NCBI RefSeq assembly: GCF_025602895.1
Contig: NW_026516219.1
Span: forward strand, 744,001 to 808,000
Source of the DNA: Polychytrium aggregatum
Lineage: Eukaryota > Chytridiomycota > Chytridiomycetes > Polychytriales
Direction: 5' to 3'
Length of the DNA stretch: 64,000 bases
Positions 1 to 13,448 of this stretch are shown here, one piece after another. The position numbers were made by a program, and so were the translations under genes. The notes beneath the pieces were generated by a model. That model was not told where the DNA came from. It ran no database searches and was given only the letters and a program-made list of their open reading frames with translations. How positions within the stretch are numbered: position 1 is the first letter of the stretch; the number at the start of each line of letters is the position of its first letter.

Positions 1-547
1 CGTTGGTCGAGACTAACTTGCGCAGACTCTGGATGACGCTATAGTATCGTAACGGGGCAGTGCAAAAGTCGAGTGCGTCGCGGATGGTCGGTCGTGGCCA
101 GCGCGCATTGGTCTCGGGCGACAAAAAACAACCTATCAGTGCTCATAATCCGGAGTGACCCATTTTTTACCGGATCGCCTGCAACGTACATCTATTCGTT
201 GAAGCCGCTCGCGCCGCCCCTGACCACCGGCTCGGCATGTGCATTTGGGCCGGTCGCGGGACAGCCACCTCGCAGCCCCGAACATGTCCTTGCCGCCCAT
301 CAGAGCCGTGGTCCCGTGCCAACGCAGGCACACCAGCGTCACGTGGCATTTGTTGTTCGGCGCCTGGCCGGCAACACCCCGTGGTGCTGATCTTGTCGTT
401 GCCTGCGACAGCGCTGCCCTGCCATATCATCCGAGAGGCTGCGTCCCTGCCCACTACCTCCTCAGCATCGGGCTTGACCCCATCGCTGCACCCTGTCTGT
501 GCGAGTGCTCAGTCCATTCGAGAGCCCATAGGCCTCCGACATTTGCA
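1..547. other. Upstream region of yme1, no gene recognised
   Basis: No supported coding exon is visible before the yme1 start at 548; open frames here have no recognisable protein motifs. Positions about 90-182 resemble 4448-4538 (see findings). The 5' UTR and promoter of yme1 must lie in this stretch, but no clear TATA box was seen. Confidence 0.5.
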
Positions 548-3707
<3,160 letters not shown>

Positions 3708-4639
3708 GACAAGCTGTCAAGAGCGCACACCTGCAGATGGCGGAGAATTGCCGAGGATGATCTGCCGCCACCGAGCCTGCGCTTGAGGTATGTGGTGAGA
3801 GGCAAGGCACCTCGCTGACATTTTGCGACCCGATGTCTCAAGGCTCCAACATTCGCTGAGCTTCAGTCAACACTTGGCCAAACAACCAGAGCCACCCATC
3901 ATCCGAGGGCTATAAATGCGAACGTCTGCCTGTGGCCAGCAGATGGCGGGTCTTTGCTGCAGGATCTGCAGTCCGTAGTCTCGTCTCAATCACCGAGACC
4001 ACCGTGGGTGATCCTGTCGAATCCATAGCCCAACAGAACACCTGCCAATACACCATCCGCATCAAGAGCACATAACCATAAGCACCACAGTGAGCATGGA
4101 GAACCGAGGCTCCCACAGATCGTTGACGATGTGTACATGCACTTTGCATCTTGGTTGAGCTCATTAGCCGGATCGGCGAGCTCCTGGACTTGGTGGAATG
4201 CTGTGGATTGTACCAAATGTATTGAGGTCGATGCTACACTTTACACAGCAAATGGGACACATCCCACAACCCATATGTCAGCTTATCTGTGATGTGCTTG
4301 CGTCTAGCTAAGCCATAAGAAATAAATCAAATCACTTTGGCAGCCTCCGAGTGAACACCACCAGTCGCTCTCCGGTCTCCACAATCGACCTGCACCCTGG
4401 CCTCGGAGTCCCAGCGGTGAATGTTGCTCTTGGACACACTGGCGAATGGTCATGGCCAGCGCGATAACATTGGGTAACAAAATATTCGTTCAATGGTCAA
4501 AAACACGGGTGTCCCATTTTTTTATTGGATTGACTGTGCTGTTGGAAATATGGAGCGAAACATGGATACGAGGAAGCTGAAAGCCGGTAAAGGAGACTGG
4601 AAAAGGTATGTCCTGCGCACCCCCCCCCCCACACACACA
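3708..4639. other. Intergenic region between convergent yme1 and 7TM gene
   Basis: About 930 bp between two convergent genes; it should hold both 3' UTRs. AATAAA is present near 4322. A diverged repeat of the 90-182 sequence lies at 4448-4538, followed by a poly-C and CA tract at about 4620-4638. No protein family is recognised. Confidence 0.5.
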
Positions 4640-5608
4640 TTAATTGCGCTGCTTGTCTTTGCTCAGCAAATCTGTCGAGGTCGTGGCGATGGTGCTGAGG
4701 TTGGTAGTGCTCGGGAGCGGCAAGGCTGAGGATCCGAGCTCGGCCTGGGAACCGCCGATGGCTTGGAATTCTGGGTCCCTCTTGATCGGATACGACTTGA
4801 GGATGGGTACCGGTGACACGACGGGATTTGAAGCTTTGCGTTTGTGGTTCGAAGACTTTGGGGTCGATGTGCGATCGGTGTCGTGGCGGTCGCCGCTGCG
4901 GTTGGTCTTCAAAAAGTTGTTGACATTGGCGGAAATGTTGCTTTGGATCGCAACGATGGGGAACAAAACGCTACAAAAGTTCCAAAAGATATTCGAGAAG
5001 AAGGTGGCGACTCCGAATTGATACATCAAGGAGCCCAAGAAGCACAAAAACGTCGACAAGAACGTCCAAATGACGGGCAAGTACAGCTCGAGAGCCTTCT
5101 TACGACTCGAAGCCATTCCCACGCGAATATAGATCAGATAGCAGTAGTAGAGATCAAAGTAGATACACGAAATCAGCATGGAAATAAAGGTGACGGATCC
5201 TTCAATCGGCCAGCAAACCTCCATGGGAGAATAAAAGCAGGCCATTTTCCCGGCGGTCAGCGTCAGGACGATCACAGCGAGCATGATTTGGTCGAGGAAG
5301 AACTTTGATCGTTCAGGCACGACATAGGCCTTGCGCTTGTACAGCACCACCGCAGCCGTGATGAAAACAGCCCAGTCTGAGACCTTGTAGACATTGTAGA
5401 TGATGGGGTCGAAGTAGGATGTGTAGACCATGATCAAGATGATCTTGACAATGTTCCCGATGATGGCGGACACAATCAGGTACCAGAGAAGCGTGGCCTT
5501 GAATCGGCACACGGTTTCGGCGACCAGCGAAGTGATCCACAAAAGACAGATCACGGCTGAGGCCGCAAAGGTGTCCCAGTCGCGGCTGGACCACGCACCC
5601 GATGTCAT
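4640..5608 (-). CDS. Seven-transmembrane membrane protein, family not recognised
   Basis: Single-exon ORF of 322 aa from the ATG at 5608. The frame is open upstream to 5761, but those residues are not membrane-like, so the inner Met just before the first span is preferred. Seven hydrophobic segments are visible at about 12-34, 39-62, 76-92, 104-126, 138-161, 175-197 and 200-222. A polar Ser/Thr/Lys-rich tail of about 100 residues follows and is probably cytoplasmic. The topology resembles a small GPCR-like or sensor protein, but no diagnostic motif (DRY, NPxxY, a rhodopsin retinal lysine context) was identified, so no ligand or function is given. It is convergent with yme1. A further 5' exon cannot be excluded. 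Confidence 0.7.
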   Translation of the reverse strand: MTSGAWSSRDWDTFAASAVICLLWITSLVAETVCRFKATLLWYLIVSAIIGNIVKIILIMVYTSYFDPIIYNVYKVSDWAVFITAAVVLYKRKAYVVPERSKFFLDQIMLAVIVLTLTAGKMACFYSPMEVCWPIEGSVTFISMLISCIYFDLYYCYLIYIRVGMASSRKKALELYLPVIWTFLSTFLCFLGSLMYQFGVATFFSNIFWNFCSVLFPIVAIQSNISANVNNFLKTNRSGDRHDTDRTSTPKSSNHKRKASNPVVSPVPILKSYPIKRDPEFQAIGGSQAELGSSALPLPSTTNLSTIATTSTDLLSKDKQRN

Positions 5609-6570
5609 TTTGGAGAATGCTAGGCAGAGACGGGCGAACTTTGCGTTCAAGTGTTGGAAACAGGTTCTGGCCAAGCAGCGTGGAGACTCAGAAGAGCAGT
5701 AGATGCGGCTTTTAAGGGAGATGGGCTCGTCAGATACGACACCTGCGCGCAGATCGCACATATGCCAACCGTGATTGAGATGACGACTGGGGTCGGATAC
5801 CTGCTGGATTCACGAGACAACATCGTTCAGCCAGGCAGCCAGTCGACCGCCATTGTCCGCACATATGAAACCGGCCACGCGATCATGAGGTCATCGTTGG
5901 TTGCAACGTCGACCCCGCTTGGCTCGTCTGCGACATGTCGGTTCATTCTAGATGTGCTCAGTGGCCCCATCCACAAATGGTCGTGCAACGGCTGGATCAG
6001 CCCATATTGTCGACGAACTTGCAAGTGCTACACGCTGGACTATCGTATTGCTGCCTTGCAAGGCTCCGCCTCATCCTCAGTCCGAGAAATGCAGTCTCCA
6101 GCTGCAGAGTGTCCAAGAGCAACATGGCCACTGTGTGCATGGCGATTACGAGGATCTGCGATCTCCCTCAGAGGCTGCCAAAGTAATCGGCGTTTATTGC
6201 AAATGGCCTTGCTTGATGCAGGCTTTGAAAAACTACATGTTCGACTGAAATGGGAGTGTCTGTTGCCATTCGAATAGAGTGCAGAATAACAAATAGCTTG
6301 TCGCACCCGTTTTGTGAGCGTCGTATACTCGATGGATTTCACAAGACTTCATGGACAATCACAGACATCGACAGCAATCCCTGGGTATACGCATGCAAGC
6401 AGTGTGGGGATTGCTAGGAAGTCAGTGCAGGGTCATGCTCACAAGTATGGGTGAACAAGCAATTCATAGTTGTGACGAAGGAAAGCAGTCAAGATGAGAC
6501 AGTCCTCAAAGAGACCGCGAGTAAGGTTCCGTTGAGCATCTGGACTTGTCGGCTCGGAGGGAGGGGCCAG
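5609..6570. other. Intergenic region, no gene recognised
   Basis: About 960 bp upstream of the 7TM gene and downstream of the coiled-coil gene. The open frames on both strands lack recognisable domains, and none matches an exon of a neighbour. It presumably contains the 7TM promoter and the 3' UTR of the minus-strand coiled-coil gene. Confidence 0.4.
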
Positions 6571-7905
6571 CTACTTGCTAGCAACATGGATCAGCTGTTG
6601 CTTCTTGGGATCGATCGTGGGCTGCTGGCGAGGCGCTGTAATCAGCAACGGAGATCGAGGTGCAGTGATCATCAAAGGCGACTTGGGCGCCACAATCATC
6701 AAGGGCGATTTAGGAGCCGCAATGAGGAGCTGTGGACGAGCTGCCGACGACGGGCCAGAAAGACGTCCGTGGCCAGAGACGAGGACGTAGGCACGACAGT
6801 CGGTCTGGTGGGTCGGTTGAGGCTTGATATGCTTCAAGAGCTCCGTTTGGATATCCTCCTTGATTGCTCGCTTCATTGCTGGGAGGTTCTCATATGACTT
6901 TGCTGCCTCACGCCGTTTCCTGTAGTTTCACGGTCCTTGGTGAGCCCTCAGGCCTCCCAGGTTGCAGGCACATCCAACATGCGGCGGCCGTATATCGAGC
7001 AGACACCCTGGAACCAACACTTACTGCTCGGCCTCCTCCATTTCGATTGCGGCCTTGCGCGACTTTGCCCGAATCAAGTCGGAGTTGGCGGCCGCCTTGA
7101 GCTCCTCTTGTATCCGGCGCTGCTGTTCCTGGTCCTCGGCCTGTGGAGACGACGTCGATCAGCACCGGACTGGAGGGTGGGAGATGAAGAAGAAAACAAC
7201 AAACAGTGGGCCGGGTGTCGGCTGCACCGGAGATGCACTTATGATCGAGCTCGGTGGCTTGCCTTCCTGGCCACCTCGAGAGAGAGTCTTCTCATCATGT
7301 TTTCTTGCAGCTCAAACTTCTTTTCTTCCTGAAGCAGTCTCATCTGCTCTCCTTCTGCCAGCTGCTTGGCGAGCTGCGTTGATCAGCGGTAGCGTCAGAG
7401 GAAGAATAGAACTGAGCCAGCACGTCCAACTCGAACTCTACGAAAGCGCAGGGAACCTGATACCTTCTGGGCACTCTTCCTTTCTTGGGTGGCCTATGAT
7501 TGTTCAACATCCAAGTGCCGGAGTGTGATGCATTGCATAAGAAGAGGTGTACCGGGTGTCAGTGTTCGCATGGTTGACCCAAGGCGGTGTCAAATCACAA
7601 CAAAGAGAGGACGAGGCAGGGAAGGCCTCGGTCATGATAAGCCGTGCAGCAAACGCAAGGACGGGGCATTCCACAGGAATGGCCTCAGTCATATTGGATA
7701 GCCAGCTCCAGGCCAAGCCGATGCCTCCATTACTGGCGTAGCAGCAACCCGGGCCCGGCCATCCAAAGGGAACCCGCATCCGCACGGCGCACAATCCAGG
7801 CCGGTGCCTTCCAGCCCCGATCGGGCCTGGCCGATCTTTCGAACCCATGATGCTTACAAGAATGTCATCGTCCTCAATGTTCGACTGCTTCGTCTTGGAG
7901 GCCAT
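6571..7905 (-). CDS. Coiled-coil protein, five exons, family not recognised
   Basis: Exons on the minus strand: 7905-7858, 7493-7464, 7373-7263, 7140-7025, 6919-6571, summing to 654 nt (217 aa). The middle exons encode a highly charged Glu/Lys/Gln helix typical of a coiled coil (QLAEGEQMRLLQEEKK, AEDQEQQRRIQEEL), ending in a conserved-looking stretch around KSYENLPAMKRAIKEDIQ. The C-terminal part carries four near-repeats of the form A-P-(K/R)-(S)-P-L-(M/L)-I-x. Start, final exon and the two central exons are well supported by phase. The 10-codon exon 2 is weaker. Exon 3 ends either at a GC donor (AAG|GCAAGC) or at GTGGCC. Such proteins are often cytoskeletal or ciliary, but that is only a guess. 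Confidence 0.6.
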
Positions 7906-8237
7906 TGCGCGAGGGTGCAGATGTGCTGGTTAGCGGGGCGGATCGGGACGGTGAAGTCTGATTCGGGTGCGAGTCGAATGGCTGCTCTGTCTGGCTGGGC
8001 GCTCGGCCGGAGAGCAATGGCTTTATTGGAGGATATGTTTATGACAGCCGTTCCGCAGAAGTTCCTGGGGGCCGCCACCTCTCTGTCCAGCAAGATCAGT
8101 TTGGAAAACAGAGCGGCTTGCGGGGGCGGGTGAAGCCACAGTCCTTGGTGCTATGCTAGCCAACAGCAGCGCTTGCTGCTATCAGCGGGGCCGACGAATA
8201 AATATTTGCATGCCATCGAGAGGCATCCGCCAATCAC
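7906..8237. other. Tandem intergenic region between coiled-coil gene and elf1
   Basis: 332 bp on the upstream side of the coiled-coil gene and downstream of elf1. An AT-rich AATAAATATTTG stretch near 8197 may serve as the elf1 3' processing signal. No coding exon is recognised. Confidence 0.45.
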
Positions 8238-8937
8238 TCAGTAGTCGTCTGCGTCGTCGAACGTTGGGGAGGCTGCCTGGTGGCGGTCGGCGGGCTGGGC
8301 GTTGGCACGCTCACATGCATCGATCCACTCGGAGTATACGTCGATGGGCTCGCTCAAAGCTGATTGAGCAGGCCACCCAGAGGAGAACAGACATCGCAAG
8401 AGTTGAGGTCGTGGCAAATCGATCCCAACCAAGCATTGGCATTGGCATTGGCGTTGGCATTGGCATTGGCGTGACCATGTGAGGTAGTGGTTGGAGTGCG
8501 GGCAATAAGAGGCTGGTCATAATGGCCTGTTGCAGCGGGGCCAATGGCAAGCCCAAGGAGTTATGCCCACCGTTAATAATGGCCTGGAACTTGACATTGC
8601 AGGCCTTGCATGAGAGATAGCCGACATTGCTGTTAAAGTCGCTGTGGGCAAATGGATGAGTGATCAGAGGAAGGAAATGTGGCCGAATGGCTTGACACGA
8701 CCCGGGATCGCCCTCAATCGAAGCAGGAGCCCAACCAACACCCAGATCATGCGAGCTGCATCCAGAGAACGGCGATAATGCCAGGATCGGCGCCAGGAGG
8801 GTGCTCCATCCGATCGGCCTGACGTACAGCTTGGTGCTCACGGACTTTTCGTGATTGCAGAACAGGCAGTTGAATTCCCTGTCCAGCGTGAGCCGGACCT
8901 TGCTGGGCGGCTTTCGCGAAGATTTGCGTTTGCCCAT
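8238..8937 (-). CDS. elf1: Transcription elongation factor Elf1 (ELOF1), three exons
   Basis: Small zinc-ribbon factor that binds elongating RNA polymerase II and supports passage through chromatin and transcription-coupled repair. Exons: 8937-8828, 8641-8571, 8359-8238, encoding 100 aa. The N-terminus [13 protein letters not shown] is the basic family signature. Zinc ligands are Cys24 and Cys27 (CLFC) and Cys48 and Cys51 (CKAC). The C-terminal family block [13 protein letters not shown] is at about 65-77, followed by an acidic tail. Both introns keep phase and have normal GT-AG ends; the second carries a hexanucleotide repeat. The length fits the family. It is divergently paired with the URI-like gene. 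Confidence 0.92.
8435..8470 (+). repeat. Hexanucleotide repeat in elf1 intron 2
   Basis: Six contiguous ATTGGC units, one of them variant (GTTGGC), lie wholly inside intron 2 of elf1 (8360-8570). Length variation here would not affect the protein. Confidence 0.9.
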
Positions 8938-9327
8938 ACCGAAGAGCACTGCGAATGCGTTCAGACAGCCAGGTCGCGGGTTTCAGGGCCACGGCTTTCC
9001 AGCCGAAACGGCCGATCAAAATGAGCGAGAACGAAACAACGCGCTCTCGGAGCCACCTCGGTCGGCGAGAAGAGCAGCCTCTGGCGAGAGACCCCCGAGG
9101 GAAGGCGAGAAGCCTCTCGCCGTCACACACACACACTTGCACAAAGGAGTCAAACACCTCCCACCGACCATGGCCGGATTCCAACTTAGCTGCGCCACAT
9201 ACAACGTGACTTTCAGGTGACCGAGATGAGCAGCCGCGAGGGGCCCAAGCATTTTTTTCCTCCATGACCCAGGACAGCCAATCCGGTGAGGGACTGCCGC
9301 CCATCAGACCGAGCCCAGCCCACAACT
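8938..9327. promoter_or_regulatory. Divergent promoter region between elf1 and URI1-like gene
   Basis: 390 bp separate the two start codons, which face away from each other, so both promoters and 5' UTRs must lie here. An (AC)n tract is present around 9125-9135. No convincing TATA box was seen. Shared control is inferred from layout only. Confidence 0.5.
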
Positions 9328-12030
9328 ATGGACAGCGACTCAATGCTCGGCCCCGAAGCTTCTCCCGGAGATATCCAGCAATTCAAGGACAGGGTCAACA
9401 AGGTATCGATCGAGAGGTCCTTCTGTCACCGATCTGCACCAAAGTCAGTCGGCTCAGCCAGGGCGATGCCCTGCGATGCCCTGTGATGCCCTGCGATGCC
9501 CTGCGATGCTTTGGCTGGCCAACCTGCTCCGCTGACACCGCCGCCCACAGACCCTCGAGTCAACCCGATCGTCGTTGGAGAGATGGAAGTCCTATGATCT
9601 GGACTATGTCAAGCTCAAGGACCTGGTTCTCGAGCTTCCGACCAAGACACGCCACCCGATCACGGTTAGCACCTCCAAGCGTCGTCGCTGCTCCTGTGAT
9701 ATGCATTCGCTGGATTCCAAAGTCCAGAGTCCGACCGATCTGACCAATGTTATTCTCAGGTTCCGTTCGGTAGGCATGCCTTTATGCAGGGCCATATGGT
9801 CCACACCAATGAAATCATGGTGCTGCTTGGCGACAACTGGTTTGTCGAACGCTCCGGCCAGCAAGCAGCCGAGATCATCGACCGCCGGAGAGAATGTAAG
9901 CAGCTGCTAGAACAGCAAGGATCCTGATATACGATACACAGGATCGGTAGCACTCTAGACTTGCGACTTTGCCTCACTTCAAACGAAACCGGACACGCAT
10001 GTGCAATCTCTCCCACAGATGTAAAACAGCAAATTGAGGCTCTGGAAACTGGAATCCGAAATCTATCCGCCAAGAGCGATGTCACAGAGACAGGCCTCTT
10101 AGGCTTAAACGAGGTGCGCAATACTACCCTTTGGCATTGCACACTGGACCTCAGCAAGGCGATGCGATTGCTGCTGCTGCTGAGAAGGACAGGGTTTGGG
10201 ACGCAGCCTTCATGGAACTTGACTTGCCAGTCCCCCGTGCGGCACACGGCGGTGGGCTTGTCAATACTCATGTCTGCGCTCATGTCGCTTTGAGCCAGTC
10301 CAGAGAGCTGCGAGTATCTAATGATATCGCTCTGCTACCAGATCAACGAAGATGGGGAGGCGGTGTTTGAGATCCGCGAGGAATACGACGAAGCACACTC
10401 TCAAAGTATGTATCCACAGCCAGGCCGAGCGGATACCATAATTCAGCTCCTGGAGGATGCTAACACGGGCGAATGTGATCACCCAGGAGTTGTCAAGGAG
10501 GCAGCCGCCCCGGCCCTATCCAAAGACCATGCTCTGTCGGCGCCACCGGCACTTGATCAGTCCAAGATCGGCGCTTTCGAGCGGCAACTTTTGGAGCGAC
10601 TCAGAAGGCTTGAAATCGAGGAGGAGAAGGAGCAACAGGATTTGGAAGAGCCGTCTACTCACAGCGACGATGACGTGCTTGACGAAACCGAATCCTTTGA
10701 TGGAAATCAAGGGCACGATGATGATTCTGACTCAAACGGTGACCCAAGAATCCCGAATCATGTTGCTGGTGAATTGCCGATTCAGCACGGGAGTAACAGC
10801 GAAGAGCAGGATACGGCCCTCCCTGTTGCTCAAGGGGACGCTGTGGAATCGCACAATGAAGCTGAGCAAGCCCGACTGGACAGGCATGCGGACCACTCTT
10901 GGGATGAATGGGTAGACGAGCCTTCGGAGCACAGCGATGCGATGTCGGATGAAGAGTCAGCGCAAGCAAAGCTCGAACGCGAAAACAAGCTGCTGCAGGA
11001 TGTCTCGGACTACATTAGCGCCATCCCAGATGAGGGCGTGCAAGTGATAAATGGGCCACTAAACACCCCGGCGGACATTTATCGGAGAATGAAGGCTCTC
11101 ACTCGGTTATCGGAGTCCGTGCAAGCTGACCATCGTCTGGGAGTAGAGAATGCTTCAGTATCAAGCTCGTCAACTCGGGCATTCAAGCCACGTATTCCGA
11201 AGCAGTCACGCCAGACTCTGGCCGCCAAAAGCACAGGCACTGTGGCTCAAGACCAAGGTCATCGGTCACACCAAGCCGACGACGTTATATCGGACCTGGT
11301 TGTCGAGCAAAGTATCGATGCCCCTGTCGCAGAAGACTTTGAGGATTATATTTTATCGACACAAGTAGCAAACGAATACTATCATCAAAAGCAGCGCATG
11401 ATTGCATCACAAACAACTCTGAGTGGCAAGCCTCTACTCGATCAGGTATTCGAATCGGCCTATTTGGTCCACTCTGGCAGCAAAGCGGCGCGTGAGGTGG
11501 ACTCCTTGGGATATTAATTCGGATTCAAAAACAAGGCGTTTGAGCTCAAGCCTCCTCAAGAGAAGCCCTCGATCTCAAAGTTCAAGGCATCGCGTGTTTC
11601 GCATGTTTCCGATGACGAAGAGGCGCTCTATGAAGAGTATCTCCGTGATAAATATGCGGCAACTGCCAAGACGCGCGCCACTGGGCCACCAAAGGTTCTG
11701 CCAAGCGGAAAATACACACCGAGCGGGAGCAAGCCTGTCCCAACCAGCGTCGTGGATGGTACGGCTGCCCGAGCTCCAATCCAACCATCGGACGTGGGAG
11801 TGACCGGCGCTATCAAGGTGAGTTTCAAGTTCAAGCTTGTTTTGACTTGTTTGTGATTGATGGTGGTGAGTTTGCCAAAGCTTGCAAGATGTTGATTGCT
11901 GAGATAGGAGAACATCAAGCGGCGAGCGATTGATTTGTCAGTGGATGACCTGTCATTGGATTCCAGGCCGTACGATTCGCGGATCCGGGTCAAGGGCAGC
12001 TCAGGGAAACGGGAGAGGAAGCCACTATGA
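9328..12030 (+). CDS. URI1/Bud27-like unconventional prefoldin, seven exons
   Basis: Homologue of URI (unconventional prefoldin RPB5 interactor; yeast Bud27), a chaperone subunit that helps assemble RNA polymerases in the cytoplasm. Exons: 9328-9402, 9551-9664, 9760-9895, 10019-10113, 10342-11445, 11536-11817, 11908-12030; 1929 nt, 642 aa. The N-terminal prefoldin-alpha-like domain shows the family run from LKDLVLELPTKTRHPI to HTNEIMVLLGDNWFVERS and ends in a coiled-coil helix (YVKQQIEALETGIRNL). The middle is long, acidic and Ser-rich. Near the C-terminus lies the conserved KPSISKFKASR motif. Reading straight through gives an in-frame TAA at 11515, so a 90-nt intron (11446-11535) is inferred. 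It is divergent from elf1, another Pol II-linked gene. Confidence 0.85.
9461..9510 (+). repeat. Five-copy 10-bp tandem repeat in URI1-like intron 1
   Basis: Five head-to-tail decamers of the form CTGCGATGCC with one or two changes in some units, lying inside intron 1 (9403-9550). A likely hypervariable minisatellite with no coding effect. Confidence 0.9.
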
Positions 12031-13448
12031 AGAGCCATAAGCCATCACTGCCTTGGGCACACGCTCGACCAAGCCCACCTGCCCAGTCTATCGTGAGGGA
12101 AAAGTTCCCGGAAGCAACGAGTGTGCTAGATGAGACAATCGGCGTAAACTCAGAGGTAAGAATGGAGGCACCGCGCTGGTCAAGAAAGCACCTTGACTTG
12201 ATCGCGATTGGCGTCCAGGTTGAGCTTCCAAGCGTGACCGATCTGAACGTTTTCCACACCATAGACCAAGTCCGCACCCACCCATGGCAAGATTTCGAGA
12301 TTCAAAGCTGCTCGACAACAAAGCCACGGTAGTCAAGCGTCTCATTAAGGAGCAGCGATATAGCCAAACGATTCAATCAGTTGGGGGGGGGATCACTGAA
12401 CGTCCTTAACATTGCCCATGCCATCAACATATCTCGGCCTGTCAGTGCCCCGGTATTGCCATGATGATCGTCGTATACAGTCTATCCAGAAAAAAACGGG
12501 ACAGCTCCTTCCTGGCTTCAGATGCCTGAGGCATGCCGAACTTCCGCAGACCACAGTAAGCAAGCCGTGCGATTGTTTCCAGTCCAGGTTGGCAATCTCT
12601 TGGGTTTGGTTGGATGGGAAGCATGGCATTGAATACACCCGGTCGAGCTCCTGTGGCGACGATCGACAGGCATGTCGTGATCATGTTTCATGAAGCACTG
12701 CTGTCTCGATGCGTGAGTGTGGTGCATGTACTCGATCCTCTCGACAGCTTGGCCTCCAGGCACTGTGAGAACGCTATTTGGTCGTGGCGGGCGATGGGCA
12801 GGTGTGCATTCAGGACCCAGAACAACGCTGGGCCCCTGACTCAAGCATGGGGTTTCGCTCCGTTTCAATAAAGCTGTAATCGGCACACCCCACCCCTGGA
12901 TGCAAGGACGGCCGCCCAATATCATTATCTCAGAATCTTGGGCGCCTCCAGGATTTTTCTTGTCCCCATGAGTACTCGAATTGATAAGCACCACCAGGAG
13001 GAGAGCCATACATGTCAGGAGGCATGGCTTTGCTTTTCACTTGACAGATTGGCTGCTGTCAACAACACATCAACTGCAAGGATATTCAGTTGCGGTGATA
13101 GGGTTGAATATATCGAAGGTGTGCTCTGGGGAAGTAGGTATGATTGATGTCGCTATGTTGATGTCGCCGTCAAGATGACCGTAGTATTCCCATGGCTCCA
13201 TCAATCAGTCAACCGTCTGCTATCAAGTTGCCGAGGTCCATCCAGGTCTCTTATGCTCGAGAATGTGCCATTGGCGATTCAAGCACAACAGTGACAGCAA
13301 CTGCGCCACTGGGTAAGGAAAACGTCGACCGGCGCTCGGTATTTACGGAGCTCGGCCCGGAATATCGGATGGATCGTGCGATGCTCGAAAATGTTGAGGC
13401 TGCGACTGACTATTTGGGCAAGCTTCGCCATACTTTAGTCATACAGTG
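12031..13448. other. Intergenic region between URI1-like gene and mdm10
   Basis: About 1.4 kb between two convergent genes. A plus-strand frame starting at 12027 could splice at a GTAAGA donor (12156) to an acceptor before VELPSVTDLNVF (12220), but it resembles no known family and starts on the URI stop codon. The frame at 13192-13491 is largely antisense to or beside the mdm10 end and is not supported. A poly-G run of eight lies near 12383. Confidence 0.4.

Noticed and set aside
8435-9510. CRISPR-like or regulatory arrays from short repeats
   Set aside because: The two repeat runs are simple tandem arrays inside introns, without spacers.
11515-11517. Stop codon making the URI1-like gene a pseudogene
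   Set aside because: A phase-0 intron with acceptable splice sites removes it, and the conserved C-terminal motif continues in the same frame.
12027-12332. Small gene starting on the URI stop codon
   Set aside because: A plausible intron exists (12156-12219), but there is no recognised family and the start overlaps the upstream stop; mentioned only in the intergenic entry.
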